A stretch of DNA of 64,000 nt, taken from positions 1 to 64,000 of the forward strand of contig NW_002476336.1 in the NCBI RefSeq assembly GCF_000189635.1. Reading direction: 5' to 3'. The position numbers were made by a program, and so were the translations under genes. Of the stretch, positions 37,901 to 49,393 are shown in pieces. Each line of letters opens with the position of its first letter. Position 1 is the first letter of the stretch. The notes below the pieces were generated by a model. It ran no database searches. It was given only the letters and a program-made list of their open reading frames with translations, and was not told the DNA's origin. This DNA is from Tetrahymena thermophila SB210. Its lineage: Eukaryota; Ciliophora; Oligohymenophorea; Hymenostomatida; Tetrahymenidae.

Positions 37901-39000
37901 TTGTCAAGCAATAAGCTGAATAAAGTATTTTTAAATAAAGTAATAATAATAACAATAAGTTTGCTCAGTCAGAGATAATTAGATAATCAGGCTTAGGGTC
38001 TCCTAGAATGAGGGAGTACTCTCTTTTTGATAAAATTTAATAGATGGAAGCAGATATGGTTGAGTTTTTAGAGAAAAATCCCATCTTCAAACCTAATCAT
38101 GAAGTAATTAATTTGCTATTATTTAAATTTCATTTGAGTATTAAGTTTTTTGAATTTTTTAAGAAAAACAAAAAAATTTCTTTAAATAAGCACTAAATAA
38201 AAAATTTAAAGCTAGATTTTGATATTTTAATAATAAATTATTCATTAAAATTAATTAGATGATATAAAACGTATTAAAATATACATTGTACGTTCGCTAG
38301 GATTTGAACTACCTAAACTATATGATAAATATTGCAGCCTTAATTGTGAACGTTTTCTAAAATGAAAGTGATTCATTTATATATTTCATTAATTTGATTT
38401 ATAGCTATCACTTTAAGCCCTTATATAGTGGTGATAAAATCAAAGTAAAACAATTTAAATTTATCATCATATTTTAATTAACTATATGCTAATTTTAAAT
38501 AAACATTTTAGATTGAGTTTTACAATTAGTTCTTTTATCAAAGCTTCTAAAAAGAGATGAAAGATTTACATGAGAGATTCATAGGTTTAAACTTAGGGCC
38601 CTAAAATTATCTCTATAGTTGGATGCTCTCACTATTTTCAAATTATTTTTAAGATGTCAATATAGTATATAGAATTTTAGATAATGTTCTAATAGAAGGT
38701 GAGTATTATATTTTTAAAGCAGCACTAGGTATTATAAAAATGTTTGAAATAGATCTCAGGTTTTCATCTTTTACTATAGCCTTCAAATTTTTAACTGAAA
38801 CATCTAAAAACGTAAATGAAGAGTTTCTATTTGATACCATAGAATGCATCGATGTAATAATTCCATTTTATTATTAATTAATAAATACATTTTTTATTAT
38901 TTTATAAAAGATAAATAAGTAAGATTATGAAAAATTTTTCACTGATTTAAAGAAATCGCAAGCTAAATCACTAATACATGAAATATTAGTAGAATTGTGA
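34986..39000 (+). CDS. Sec7-PH-TBC protein (Arf GEF fused to a TBC domain lacking both catalytic fingers)
   Basis: Ten exons, 1121 residues: 34986-35013, 35088-36094, 36150-36406, 36468-36554, 36614-36930, 36987-37219, 37285-38103, 38259-38444, 38512-38853, 38911-39000. An N-terminal Q/N/D-rich region of about 350 residues precedes a Sec7 domain (about 375-560) containing LGQFFGKETQKN, FCKIIDFNNQTIDEALR, MSKFRLPGESQQIDRIM and AYSIIMLHTDIHS. The catalytic glutamate finger is present (FRLPGE, E471), so Arf GDP/GTP exchange is expected. A PH domain follows (about 588-700: FLKYGRSGSPKEKFVNL ... NKWVRFC). A TBC domain (about 815-1100) starts WKQGLPHFVRKTLYKL and ends YSWMLSLFSNYF ... VLIEGEYYIFKAALGII. 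TBC plus Sec7 fusions are known in protists. The first exon (MNNHHSLLD) was found by matching phase across the 74-nt intron 35014-35087. Confidence 0.9.
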
Positions 39001-40215
39001 AATCATAATAAACTCAAACAAATTATAATAAATTATTTAAATTATTAAATCAATCCTAATAATAATTTCAACATAAATATCTAAAATATTAATAAATATA
39101 AATGCTATAAATTTACTACCTGTTTTATATTCAAAGTATTCAAAATCAAAATAAAGAAACTATTGTTAATCAACTTTAAAAAGAATATTTCAATACTTTA
39201 TATTTATCATAAGAAATATTAATCAAAGGGAACTACAATTTACCTTTTTTAAAAAGAAATAAATACTATCATTTATAATTTACTACCATAGGTACTCTAA
39301 TATAAGCATAGAAGTATTTTAAGGATGGTGTTTTATGATTAAGAGAAGAAGGAAGTAAATATAAAAAATAAATTTTTTTTCTCCTTTCTTATTCTAGAAT
39401 ACATACGATACCTGCTTTATATTAAACATTTTAAATAATTAACTGAATTTTAAAAACTACATATTTTATATAAAAGTATGCACTTAAAACTAAAAGATCT
39501 ACATATTTATTTATTTTACTTTTGTTTGAGTTAATAATATATAATTCTTATACCTTATTCACTAATCATCCAAAATAATAGCTTTTTTCATTATAAACAC
39601 ATAAGTTATTATATTTTAATGACTAATCCTCTGGTATTTTTAGGATGTGCTTTTATTTTTACTGACTCTATTAAAATCAACACATCATATCCGTAGAATA
39701 TATATAAAAATAATTGAAGTCATCTTTGCATGTATATAAAAAAAATTTTGATTTTATTTTAATATTTTGAAATATAAAATTATTAATAAATTTACTTTGA
39801 ATTAAAACCTCTTGTTATTTATTTAGATGAGTTAATAAATTTAGATATTTTTTAATTGACTTAAATTTTATCTTTACTGAAACTTTTGAAAATAAAATAA
39901 TGTTTGTAGAACATATAATTATTTTCTAATAACTTAGGTTCTATGTAGAATTCATCTTTATTTGTATGAATAAATCTTTAATGAAGTTCCAATTTGGATT
40001 TTAATTTAATAAATTTATTATTATTTTTTGTATAATCTGATTATGGGTAAAAAGTAATTCATTTTGAATATTATTAGCCAATAAAATTTTTAATAATATA
40101 TATAAATTTACTATAATTTTGCACAAGACAGTCATTCGTTCGTTGATATTAATTGCTTAAATACTATCAATAAAATAAAAGAAAAACATACTATTTATTT
40201 TGTTTGTTTTTAATT
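39001..40215. other. Intergenic spacer
   Basis: About 1.2 kb between two plus-strand genes. AT-rich; no gene, RNA or clear repeat seen. Confidence 0.6.
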
Positions 40216-42510
40216 ATGAGGGTTTTCTAAACACCATCAAACCTTCTTGACAACAGCGCAGCTTAAGAGTTTTTACCTTCACATGTTATAAAAAATAAAA
40301 TTTTAAAATAAATTTAAAATGATGAAATAACTGGATGGAATAGCTCAAGTAGTCCAACTTAATTTGGAGGCGATAATGATTATTTTAATAACAATAATAA
40401 TATTTCTGACTAGTAAATTGAGAGATATGAGGATAGATACTAAGGAAATAATAATAATCCTATATATAATAATCTAACAAATGCTGGAAATTCTAGATAA
40501 AGTGTTATAATTGATCAAAGTAGTGCCTAAATAGAAAATTCAATCAAAAAGTATCCAATTTAAACAAACGCATTAAAAGAATTATCCAATAATTTGTAAA
40601 TAAATCTACAACAGAAAAAAAATAATAGGTATTAAGGGACAAATTATGATTAAATAATGTTAAAATTTACTCAGCAACCGCTACCATCTTAGCAGAAAGG
40701 TAAAAGAAAATCATAATAGTTTTCTTCGATTTCTACTTATTAAAATAATGGCTTAATAAACAATACAAATCTTCCAAATATTTCAACTTAAAATGAAGAT
40801 TTTTCTTCTATTGTTGATGAACTTAAATAGTTAAAAGAATTTTTAACATCACCTATCCCTCAGGATTCACAAAATGTGAAAATATAAAATTAGTGCTTTG
40901 AAAGCTCTAATTTGATAGGGACTAGGATTGATGGAAGAACCAATTCTGTTGATTCTTAAGAAAGAGATTAATCTGATAATTTAACAAAAAGTGAATTTAA
41001 AGTAAGGAGATTTAGAATAAACTCATTCTAATAAAATACAATTTAGAGTTAAAAATAGAATTTGCTTAATCTTAGTAATGAGAACTTAAAATTTAGGAAG
41101 TCTTAATACATTGCACATTCTATACAATAAAAAAATTAATCTAATGATGAATAAATTCTACAAACAGCTAAAGATTAGTTTCAGATCGCACAATATAATA
41201 ATTTTTCAAATGCAAATGGAAACGTGATTAATTTATCAGCATTAACAGGATAGGCTGGTAATACTGGTCTAGCCAATCAAAATAATTACTCGTTTTATAT
41301 TAATTAAAAGAAATCATTTGTAAACAAAGCTAATAGCTTTGAAGGTAGAAGAAAAAGAGGTAAAACTATTGACTTACTACCAAAGATATCAGAAATGCAA
41401 AGATATCAGAATACAATAAAAACTTCAAGAATTACAACTTAAAAAACAAATGAAACCTCCTAGAAAAGTCGTATTGGTTAAACAAAAACTGGAGTTAATG
41501 ATTGTTCTGCTGAAATTCAAAAAATGCAAGTATGTAAAACAAGTGAGGATAGAAAGGGCAGTCAAGTAACGATAAATTAAATCAAAAAGCTAATGAACTA
41601 AGAAAGGATATACTACAAAGAAAATTTACAACAAATTGAGCAGCTGAAATGCCCATAATCTAAAAATAGCTCTCAGAACAATACAAAGCAGAATACATTT
41701 TTCTTAAAAAATACTTGTGATAGTAATAACTACACTCAAACTTATCAATCGAATCATACTATTTGTGACTAGTAAACCACAAAAACAAATGGATAAGTTA
41801 TTAAAATATAAAATTAAAATAATATTAACCAACAAGGTTTATTTGATGACTCTCAATTCACATAAGAAAGCTAATATAACAATGCATAATAAAGTAATAT
41901 GCATTTAAATTAATTTAATAGCAAATTCTAAATTTCTTTAGCTGAATATTTAAAATAAAATGCTACTTAGAGATAGTAATTTTTTACTAGCTAAAAGAAA
42001 GCTATGCAAGATGCATAGAAGAAAGATCCTTTAGATTTTAATAAAAATGTAAGAATTTTATCTGAAAAATATAGTTTAAATAATATCTTATAGCATTAAG
42101 AGTCTCCTAGGTTAAAGCCTCGTATCCCCATAAATGCTTCTGTAAAAATTAATAATAGTAAATAAAACAGTATATTCAATTCATATGCAGCAGAGCCTAT
42201 TGAAAAATCTAGATAAAATAGCTCTTGCTAAAAGACCTAGTAATCTAATACTTTAGAAAGTAAGCAAGCTTTAATTTAAGCTTATTCTCCTTTCCCAAAT
42301 ATAACTGTGTAATAATCACAATAAGTTGTAATATAAAAAGGTAATAATATTTATTCTCCTTCAAATGAAAAAAATGAAAATGAGCATTAGGTTAAATATA
42401 CACAATTTAATTCCAGAATTCCGAAAAAGCTAAAAGACCTATTAGAAGAATAATATGTGAGAGATTCTAAGTTGAGAGAAATCTAATTAGTTTAGAATAA
42501 TGTAATGTGA
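40216..42510 (+). CDS. Q/N/S-rich hypothetical protein
   Basis: Single exon, 764 residues. The frame was traced back from the long open region to the ATG at 40216 (MRVFQTPSNLLDNSAAQEFL); nearer ATGs are out of frame. The protein is dominated by N, Q, S and K with scattered short basic patches (GRRKRGKTIDLL near the middle) and two stretches of coiled-coil character near residues 430-480 and at the end. Many glutamines are written TAA/TAG. No domain was recognised. It could be a disordered scaffold or RNA-binding protein, but nothing in the sequence shows this. Confidence 0.78.
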
Positions 42511-42934
42511 TCAATATCCCAAATAAAGAAAACTAAAAATCTTATTTTAACATGTAAATAAATAGACAAACAAATCTTCATATTTCAATTTTTAAACAAA
42601 CTTCTATAATTTCATTATGTATTTTTGTCCTTCTTATATTAATATTTATATATGTATGTATATATTATTCTTTTTATCTATCTATATTAGTATAGCCATT
42701 TTTGTAAAATTTTTTATGCTGGAACTTTCTAATAATTTTTTTAAAAAGAATTTACTAGAAATTTTCTAAATATTCTATCCAAACTTCTTAAAATTTTAAA
42801 TGGATATAAATCTCACTTTTGATTTTGTTCAAATTAATTTTTTTAAAAAAGAAGATCATTAAATTATTATTATTTATTATTTTGCAAATTAATTTTAAAA
42901 CATTCATAAAAAATTACAGATAGATAATATTAAA
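42511..42934. other. Intergenic spacer
   Basis: About 420 bp of AT-rich DNA, presumably the 3' end of one gene and the promoter of the next. Nothing else visible. Confidence 0.6.
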
Positions 42935-43894
42935 ATGGAGGAAATATAAGACATTTAGCAGTAACCTTAAGAAACTTAGTAAAAGGAAGAACAAAGCGTA
43001 CAAAAATAAACTATAAAAATGATTAAAAGAAAACTCTAATTAAAAGCACTCATATATCAAATAAATCCAAACTATAAGCAAATTAAATAGAATATTTAAA
43101 AAGTTGAATCAGCTCTCATGAAATATAACAAAAATGATAAAATAGATATATTCATGCTACCTGAAATGGCTTTAACAGGATACACATTTAAAGACAGAGA
43201 TGATATTAGAGATTATTGTGAAGAAAGTGGAAAGGGAAAGCAATTTACCTTCTTTTCAAAAATTGCAACAAAATTAGGTTGCTATGTTTTTGCAGGTTTT
43301 CCTGAAATTGAAATTGTCAATGGATAGGAGAATTTTTACAATTCTGCTTACCTGATTGATAGAGATGGTAAATTAATAATAACTTACAGAAAGAAGCATT
43401 TGTTTGAAACAGATAAAACATGGGCTCAAGAAGGTAGTGAGTTTGGAGCAGTATACTTAAAAACTAGAGAAGGCAAATAATTCAAAGCAGGTTTAGGTAT
43501 TTGTATGGATATTAATCCTTATGAGTTTTAAGATTCAAGCAAATTTGAATTTTCAGATTTTTGTAAAGAGCAAGATGTGGATGTAGTATTGTTCTTATCT
43601 GCTTGGAATGACCATGAGCCAGATAATTTAGATGATTCTTCTATAGATGGATCTTTAAACTACTGGCTTTGGAGAATGAGAACTATGTAGAATAAAAAGT
43701 AAGAATTAAATTACCATAAAAGCTGGGCTTTTATATGTTGTGATAGAACAGGGGTAGAAGATAAATTAGATAATAAAGAAAAAACTCATTATCTTGGTTG
43801 CAGTTGTGTAATTAAAGTAAATCCTACATAACTTGTTTATTGCTTAGATAAGAAAAATGAAGGTGTCTTAGTTGCTGATATTTCTCTTGAATGA
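42935..43894 (+). CDS. NTA1: Nta1-like protein N-terminal amidase (nitrilase superfamily)
   Basis: Single exon, 319 residues. The catalytic triad of the carbon-nitrogen hydrolase superfamily is complete: Glu77 in FMLPEMALTGY, Lys153 in YRKKHLFETDK, Cys190 in GICMDINPYEF. The forms LPEMALTGY, KKHLFETDKTWAQEG and GICMDINP..F are typical of yeast Nta1 rather than of general nitrilases. Nta1 deamidates N-terminal Asn and Gln so that the protein enters the Arg/N-degron pathway. The first 45 residues (Q/K-rich) precede the alpha-beta-beta-alpha fold. The ATG at 42935 gives the longest sensible product and sits after AAA. No introns. It is followed downstream by the NMD3 gene in the same direction, without operon-like spacing. 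Confidence 0.87.
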
Positions 43895-44419
43895 AAATTA
43901 AATTAACAAAAATGAAAATCCATGTTATTAAAAAGGAATTAATAATTATTTTAAAATATAAACTTAGTAATGTATATTAATATATGAATATTATATTGCC
44001 ATATGTAAAAATAATTTATTTGAAAATAAAAAATATTTAAAAATAATAAAAAATGAATTATTTCCAAATGCAAAAAACAATTGTATAAAAAGCATGTACT
44101 GCTATTCAATAATATTTTATAATCATCTAACTAGCAATATATATATATTATCAATAACAAAAAAGAATGGCAGTAAAAACATTTGCAGGTATACTAAAAT
44201 AGAATATTGCGAGTTTCAAAAAAAAAGGAAAATTATAATAAAGGTAATTTTAAATGCAATATTTCAGAAAATTAGGATTAAATTTATTTCTTTTTACCTA
44301 AAGTGTTTAAATAATTAACTAGTATCGAAATTCATTAATTAAAATAGAATTTTCTTTATATAAATTTGTTATTTTTATTATTTTGAAAAACAAAAAATTT
44401 TATCAGAAAAAGAAATATT
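43895..44419. other. Intergenic spacer
   Basis: AT-rich spacer after the amidase gene. A short plus-strand frame at 44094-44318 has the composition of translated spacer and was not called. Confidence 0.55.
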
Positions 44420-44771
44420 ATGAGCAATTAGAAAGAAAATATATACAGTTTTTATTAGGATTAATAAACTTATGAATGGGCAGATGAATTTATATATTTA
44501 TATACAGAAGAATTTATAATAAGTAAAATAGTATTGATTTTGATAAAGCCAAATAGTTTTTGCTCCAATGTTAAATAATTAATGTGCAGATATTTTAATT
44601 AAATAATTAGATTAGAGAACTTAAAGCATCAAAATAGAAAAAATTATGAATGAAATAGCATTAAAATTATTATTAATAACAATATATAGTATATTTTACT
44701 ATGAATAGATTATTCAATAGCATAGAGCATATATAGAGAGATAGATAGATAGAAAAATAGATGATCACTGA
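44420..44771 (+). CDS. Possible small gene, two exons
   Basis: Tentative. An ATG at 44420 opens a frame (MSNQKENIYSFYQDQQTYEW). With a 34-nt GT-AG intron (44523-44556) it continues through a balanced-looking segment (APMLNNQCADILIKQLDQ) to TGA at 44769-44771, giving about 105 residues. Unspliced, the frame ends after about 80 residues at a TGA. The first 35 and middle 35 residues have acidic and polar content unlike the surrounding spacer. The last part overlaps a GATA-type microsatellite, which argues against coding. No family recognised. Confidence 0.35.
44735..44763. repeat. GATA-type microsatellite
   Basis: A short AGAGAGATAGATAGATAG tract with minor interruptions. It overlaps the 3' end of the tentative small gene. 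Confidence 0.6.
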
Positions 44772-45098
44772 AAAATTAATATAAATGATCTTGTTTGTAT
44801 TTATTCCTATATGTATTTATGCATGAGTGTATATATGTCTGTAAGTATGCTCGTATGCTTTGTATTTAGCTGTAGATTCTTTCTAATAATATTCCAAGCA
44901 AAAATATTAGAAAGATTAGTAGGATAATAATCTAAACAAAAAAAGGTGAAAAAAGAAATTAGCGAGTGAAGAAGTGAAATTAAAAGTGATTCAAAAAAAG
45001 AGAGTTGAATATAAAAAGTAAAATTAATTAATATTTTGATTGATTCATAAATATATTACAAATAATAGAATTTATAAAAAAAGGTGGAAATATTCAAA
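44772..45098. other. Intergenic spacer upstream of NMD3
   Basis: About 330 bp, AT-rich with purine-rich stretches. It must hold the NMD3 promoter and leader, but no motif stands out. Confidence 0.55.
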
Positions 45099-46976
45099 AT
45101 GTAGGGAGCCTCATAGTTATTAAACATTAGTGCAAGATCAAATGGATCTCAATTTATGAGCAGCACTTTCTAAAGAGTCACCGCAAACATCCTCTGTTGT
45201 ATGTGTGGTGTCTCCTTTAATGCTGCCTAAACAAGAACAAATATGTGTGTTAATTGTTTAACCAATTAACAAGATATTACTACAGGAATTACTAAATAGG
45301 GAGTAGTTAATTTTTGTCGTATGTGCAGACGTTACAACAAACCACCTTGGGTTTATTGTGAACGTGAAAGCAAAGAAATGCTCTCTCTTTGTCTTAAGAA
45401 GATTAAGGGTCTTGAGAAGGTTAAACTCATAGACAGTGCTTTCTTGTATACTGAACCCCATTCTCGTCGTATTCGTATCCGTCTTACTATCTAAAAAGAA
45501 GTCATGAATAATACTTCTATCTAATAAAATTTTGTCGTTGAATTCGTAGAACACTACGGCTAGTGTGATGACTGTAAAAAGGAATTTACTCCTCACACAT
45601 GGGGTGCTTAAGTCTAACTTCGTTAAAAAGTTGAACACAAAAAGACTTTCTTCTTCTTAGAATAAGTTATGTTAAAGCATAATGCTCACGATAAAGTTTT
45701 GAAAGTAGAAGAAAAGGATGATGGTTTAGATTTCTTCTATAAAAATAAAATGTAAGCAAATCGTTTGGTAGACTTCATATAAAGTGTTATCCCCTGCAAG
45801 ATTAAGCCTTCCAAACAGCTTATCGGACTTGACGATCGTAACAATATTTACAATTACAAATATTCTTGGTCTGTTGAAATTCCTAAAATATGCAAGGATG
45901 ACTTGTGTGTTTTCCCTCCTAGATTATGCAAAGAGTTAGGAGGTATCAGTCCTCTTGTATTATGTGTTAAAGTTAGCAATATGCTCCATTTCGTAGATAC
46001 TCACACTCATAAGCGTATTGACATCACTGCTGAAAGATACTTCCATTATGAAAACGACATTATTGTTCTCTCCTTAAAGAAAAACTCTACTGAATTTATG
46101 GTTACTGGTATTGAAAAAATTGAAAATGAATTTACTAATCCCTAAAGCTTGAATGAATCCTCTGTTAACACCAGTTACATGTCTTCAATCAGCAACGTTT
46201 ACTAAGATAAACTAGCTCACTTAACCCTCATGCGTACTAGCGATTGGAAAGAATTCCATGCTAAAGCACATCTTGGTGAAATTATTAAGGAAGGATGCAT
46301 GGTTTTGGGTTATGATTTGACAACATTGAACTACTCTGAAGACCTTGAAGTTCTTAAAAATGCTCCTGAAATTATTATTGTCAAACGTATTTATGATAAG
46401 GAAAATAAAGCCCGTATTTGGAAGCTTAAGCGTTTATAGATGGATGGTGTTATGGTTGAAGAAAATACCGAAGAAGCTAATAAGAAGGGCAAGAAAAAAA
46501 TAGTCTCAGACTAGGATAAAGAATAAGATTTTGAAGAGTTTATGGATGACATAGAACGTGATCCTCTTATGCGTGAAAAAATTAATTTATATAAGGATGA
46601 TGAAGGAATTAAAAAGCTCTCAGATAAGGAACTTGCAAGAAAGCAATAACTTTCCAGACGTCTTAAAAGAAAAATGCTTAAAGTTATTAACGTTAAAGTT
46701 AAAGATCCCTAAGAAATTATCAGATAACAAGAAGAAGAATTATAAGAGAAGCTTCGTATCGCAGAAGAAAAGAGGGCTGAAAAGGAAGCTAAAAAGAAAG
46801 AAAAGGAAGACGAAGAAGACTACAACCGTAACGAAGTTAAGTTGGCTGAATTATTAGAAGATCTTAATCTTGAAGAAGATAAAGGTGAAGAAGATGGAGA
46901 CAAAGTCTTTGATGAAGACAATTTCATTGACGAATTTATTAAAAGACTTGATCATATTAAAATTGAAAAGTAATGA
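45099..46976 (+). CDS. NMD3: 60S ribosomal export adaptor NMD3
   Basis: Single exon, 625 residues. NMD3 binds the pre-60S subunit in the nucleus, recruits the exportin Crm1 and is released in the cytoplasm. The N-terminal zinc-binding region is clear (CCMCGVSFN, MCVNCLT, FCRMCRRYNKPPW, then later CDDCKKEFTPHTWGAQVQLRQ). The middle matches NMD3: HKKTFFFLEQVMLKHNAHDK, then DGLDFFYKNKMQANRLVDFI, then PPRLCKELGGISPLVLCVKV. After the SH3-like part comes DWKEFHAKAHLGEIIKEG-type sequence and an acidic, lysine-rich C-terminus; NMD3 export signals lie in this part in other species. It is longer than the human protein (about 500 residues). Codons are less AT-biased than in its neighbours, as expected for a well-expressed ribosome biogenesis gene. 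The last codon before TGA is TAA (Gln). Confidence 0.95.
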
Positions 46977-47788
46977 GTATTCCTCAAATGAAGGACACAA
47001 GCAGACTTTTGCTATAATAATAAATAATAAATTGAATAATAATTATTATTATTTTATTTTAGCTAACACTTATAAACAATCTTTCTTTCTTTCAAATAAA
47101 ATAGTCTAAATAAATGCAACATTAATTTTAAATTTAAACATATCATTCATCTAATTATTAACATAAAAATAATATTTCTGAATTCTGTATTTAAATAGTG
47201 AATGAGTGATTTGTTCATTCATTCAGCTAATTAATCAGAAAAACATACAATTAAAACTTAACTTATCATAACATGCTTATTTTTTTTGTCTGTTTTACAT
47301 ATTTAGCTATTATTATCTTCAATAATTTATCAAATTAATATTTTTATATCTTTTTTAAAATCTCATGTATAAAATCATTTAAATTTAATTTAAAACTTTT
47401 CATAATAAATCATTTTTGTAAATAGATATTATGTAAATAATATAAATCCTCTCACTTTTAGCATAAACATATTTTATTAGATTTAAATAATTAAATTTTT
47501 AATTAAAATTTTATTTATAAAAATTAAAATAATCTAATATAATCAAAATTTCAGTATTTACAGTAATAATAAAATTTAAATTTATTTGAATTAAAATGGC
47601 AGTTAATTGAGATATTATTTTAATTTTTTTGTTTTAGTTTGTTTGCATAAAGTAAGTATGGTATTTAAAAATATTTAATTATTTTAGACCTTTTAGAAAA
47701 TCTATTTGGTTATTAAAATTTCTTATAATTAAAAATTGTCAATTAGATTTTTAAATTATTAGTTAAATTATAAATAGGTAGAAATAAA
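46977..47788. other. Intergenic spacer
   Basis: About 0.8 kb of AT-rich DNA with a GAATGAGTGATTTGTTCATTC near-palindrome around 47203-47225. No gene seen. Confidence 0.55.
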
Positions 47789-48547
47789 ATGGGCTCTAAA
47801 AAAAAGCAAAATCAAACAGTAAAGTGTCTTAAATGTAATGAAAATAATTCAATACACTGGGCAACATGTCCTACTTGTAAATAAAATTCCAATAGCTTCC
47901 AAGGCAATTTAGCATCTTAAAGTATTGCTTTAATAGATTTAGTTTTTAACAAAATTGATAATTATATAAATGATTACCATAAAAATATTATAGGAAATAG
48001 AAATATAGTATCAGATATAAACATCAAAGGTAGTAAATAAAATTAGATAGAAAAATATGAAGAAAGAAGTTTAAAAAATGCAGATTAAAATTAATATAGC
48101 ATAGTGAATTAATATAGCTAGTTTAATTTCAAATTTAGTAAATCTTTTTTCAAGTATTCAATAATGATTATTGTCTTAACATTAACTTTATGTATACTTA
48201 TTCATGATATGAATGGTCTAAGATAAAAAGATCTGTAAGTAATAATAAATGAAATAGACTAATGTAGTATGAATTATGATAATCATGATTGTGAAAAAGT
48301 TATTTCTAGCTCAAAAATTACTAAAGAATGGAAATAAATGTGTATTTAATGGAAAATTTGCAAAGATAAAGATCCTTATTCAGAGGTATAAATTTTAAAA
48401 ATTATGACTCTTTATTTTGCAGGAATAATGAGTTTATCTTTTGATTAAATGAATGGAAAAGCTATTGGGATAGTACTATTTATATACTTTTTTGGGATTA
48501 TTCTAAAACACTTTCTTTCTTGTCTTTGCCCAAGAAGAAAGTAATGA
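47789..48547 (+). CDS. Brl1/Brr6-like nuclear envelope protein
   Basis: Single exon, 252 residues. The C-terminal half has the Brr6/Brl1 layout: a membrane helix (about SIMIIVLTLTLCILI), a lumenal segment with four conserved cysteines (DQCSMNYDNHDCEK ... WKQMCIQWKICKDKDP), and a second helix near the end (GIVLFIYFFGIIL). The C...YxxNxC...CxxWxxC pattern and the following LKIMTLYFAGIMSLSFDQMN are characteristic. In yeast these proteins act in nuclear pore complex assembly and membrane lipid homeostasis; ciliates, with closed mitosis and two nuclei, keep them. An unusual addition is an N-terminal cysteine pair motif (VKCLKCNENN ... WATCPTCK, CX2C-X12-CX2C) that could bind zinc. The family call is from the cysteine pattern, so moderately certain. 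Confidence 0.75.
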
Positions 48548-49393
48548 ATAATTAGTTGATATTCTAAAATGAAATTAAAATATGGAAAATATTTGATTAA
48601 TTATTCTTAAATTTATATAAAAAAATGTAGTTTAAATTGTATATTCTTTCATAAAGCTTACAATTATCATTAAGTTATTATATTCAATATATTTCAACAG
48701 AAAGCAAAAATTATTCTAATATAAAATTATCAGAGAAAATATTTGATTTGATAAATTAGAATTAAATTATGATAAAAATTATTAAGAATACTAAATATTC
48801 TTATTTTTTTAAACAAAAACAAATTTGTGTTAGATAAATATAGTAATATATGTTTACTTGAAAATCAATCTTTTTACTATCTTTAGTGTCCTAATACTAT
48901 CAATTTTAGGATAAAAATTTTAGAAATTTGGATTATTTTGATATAATCACAAAACAAATTAGGTTTGAGATGCCATTCATTTATAAAAAAAATTTTAAAT
49001 AATAGTTAAAAATCAATAATATTTGTTTATTTTATTAAGGATATTTAAAGAAAAACAATAGAATTATAAATAATATTTTTGATTTAATTTATTCCAATAT
49101 ATTTAAATATAAGAATATTAATTACTACTTATAAATTATATTTACCTTATTAAAAAATTCACAAATTTTTTTTTGATAAATAAAACATTTTTTTTAAATC
49201 AGCATTTTAATCTTTTTGTTTCATAAAAGAGTTGAAGAGAAAAATAATGAAATAAATATCTATTTATTTATAGTATATTAAAAGATAAATTAGTAGTAGT
49301 TATTCTAGACATGATAAAAAACTCAATTTAACAGACAAAACTAAAAGTTAAATTTAATTTATTTGTTATATCTAAATTATTGAAATAATTTTT
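48548..49393. other. Convergent intergenic region
   Basis: About 0.85 kb of AT-rich DNA between convergent 3' ends. No gene or repeat recognised. Confidence 0.6.

Noticed and set aside
38283-38310. tRNA-like TTCGCTAGGATTTGAAC stretch.
   Set aside because: It resembles a T-loop, but the sequence is in frame in the TBC domain and no cloverleaf can be drawn around it.
45258-45638. Minus-strand frame of 126 codons inside NMD3.
   Set aside because: It is antisense to conserved NMD3 sequence with strong codon bias and has no recognisable domain.
46230-47109. Several short plus-strand frames at the NMD3 3' end.
   Set aside because: They are pieces of NMD3 broken by TAA/TAG, or out-of-frame readings of its lysine-rich C-terminus.
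47203-47225. Near-palindrome GAATGAGTGATTTGTTCATTC as a possible terminator or operator.
   Set aside because: The stem is short with mismatches, and such hairpins are frequent by chance in this composition.
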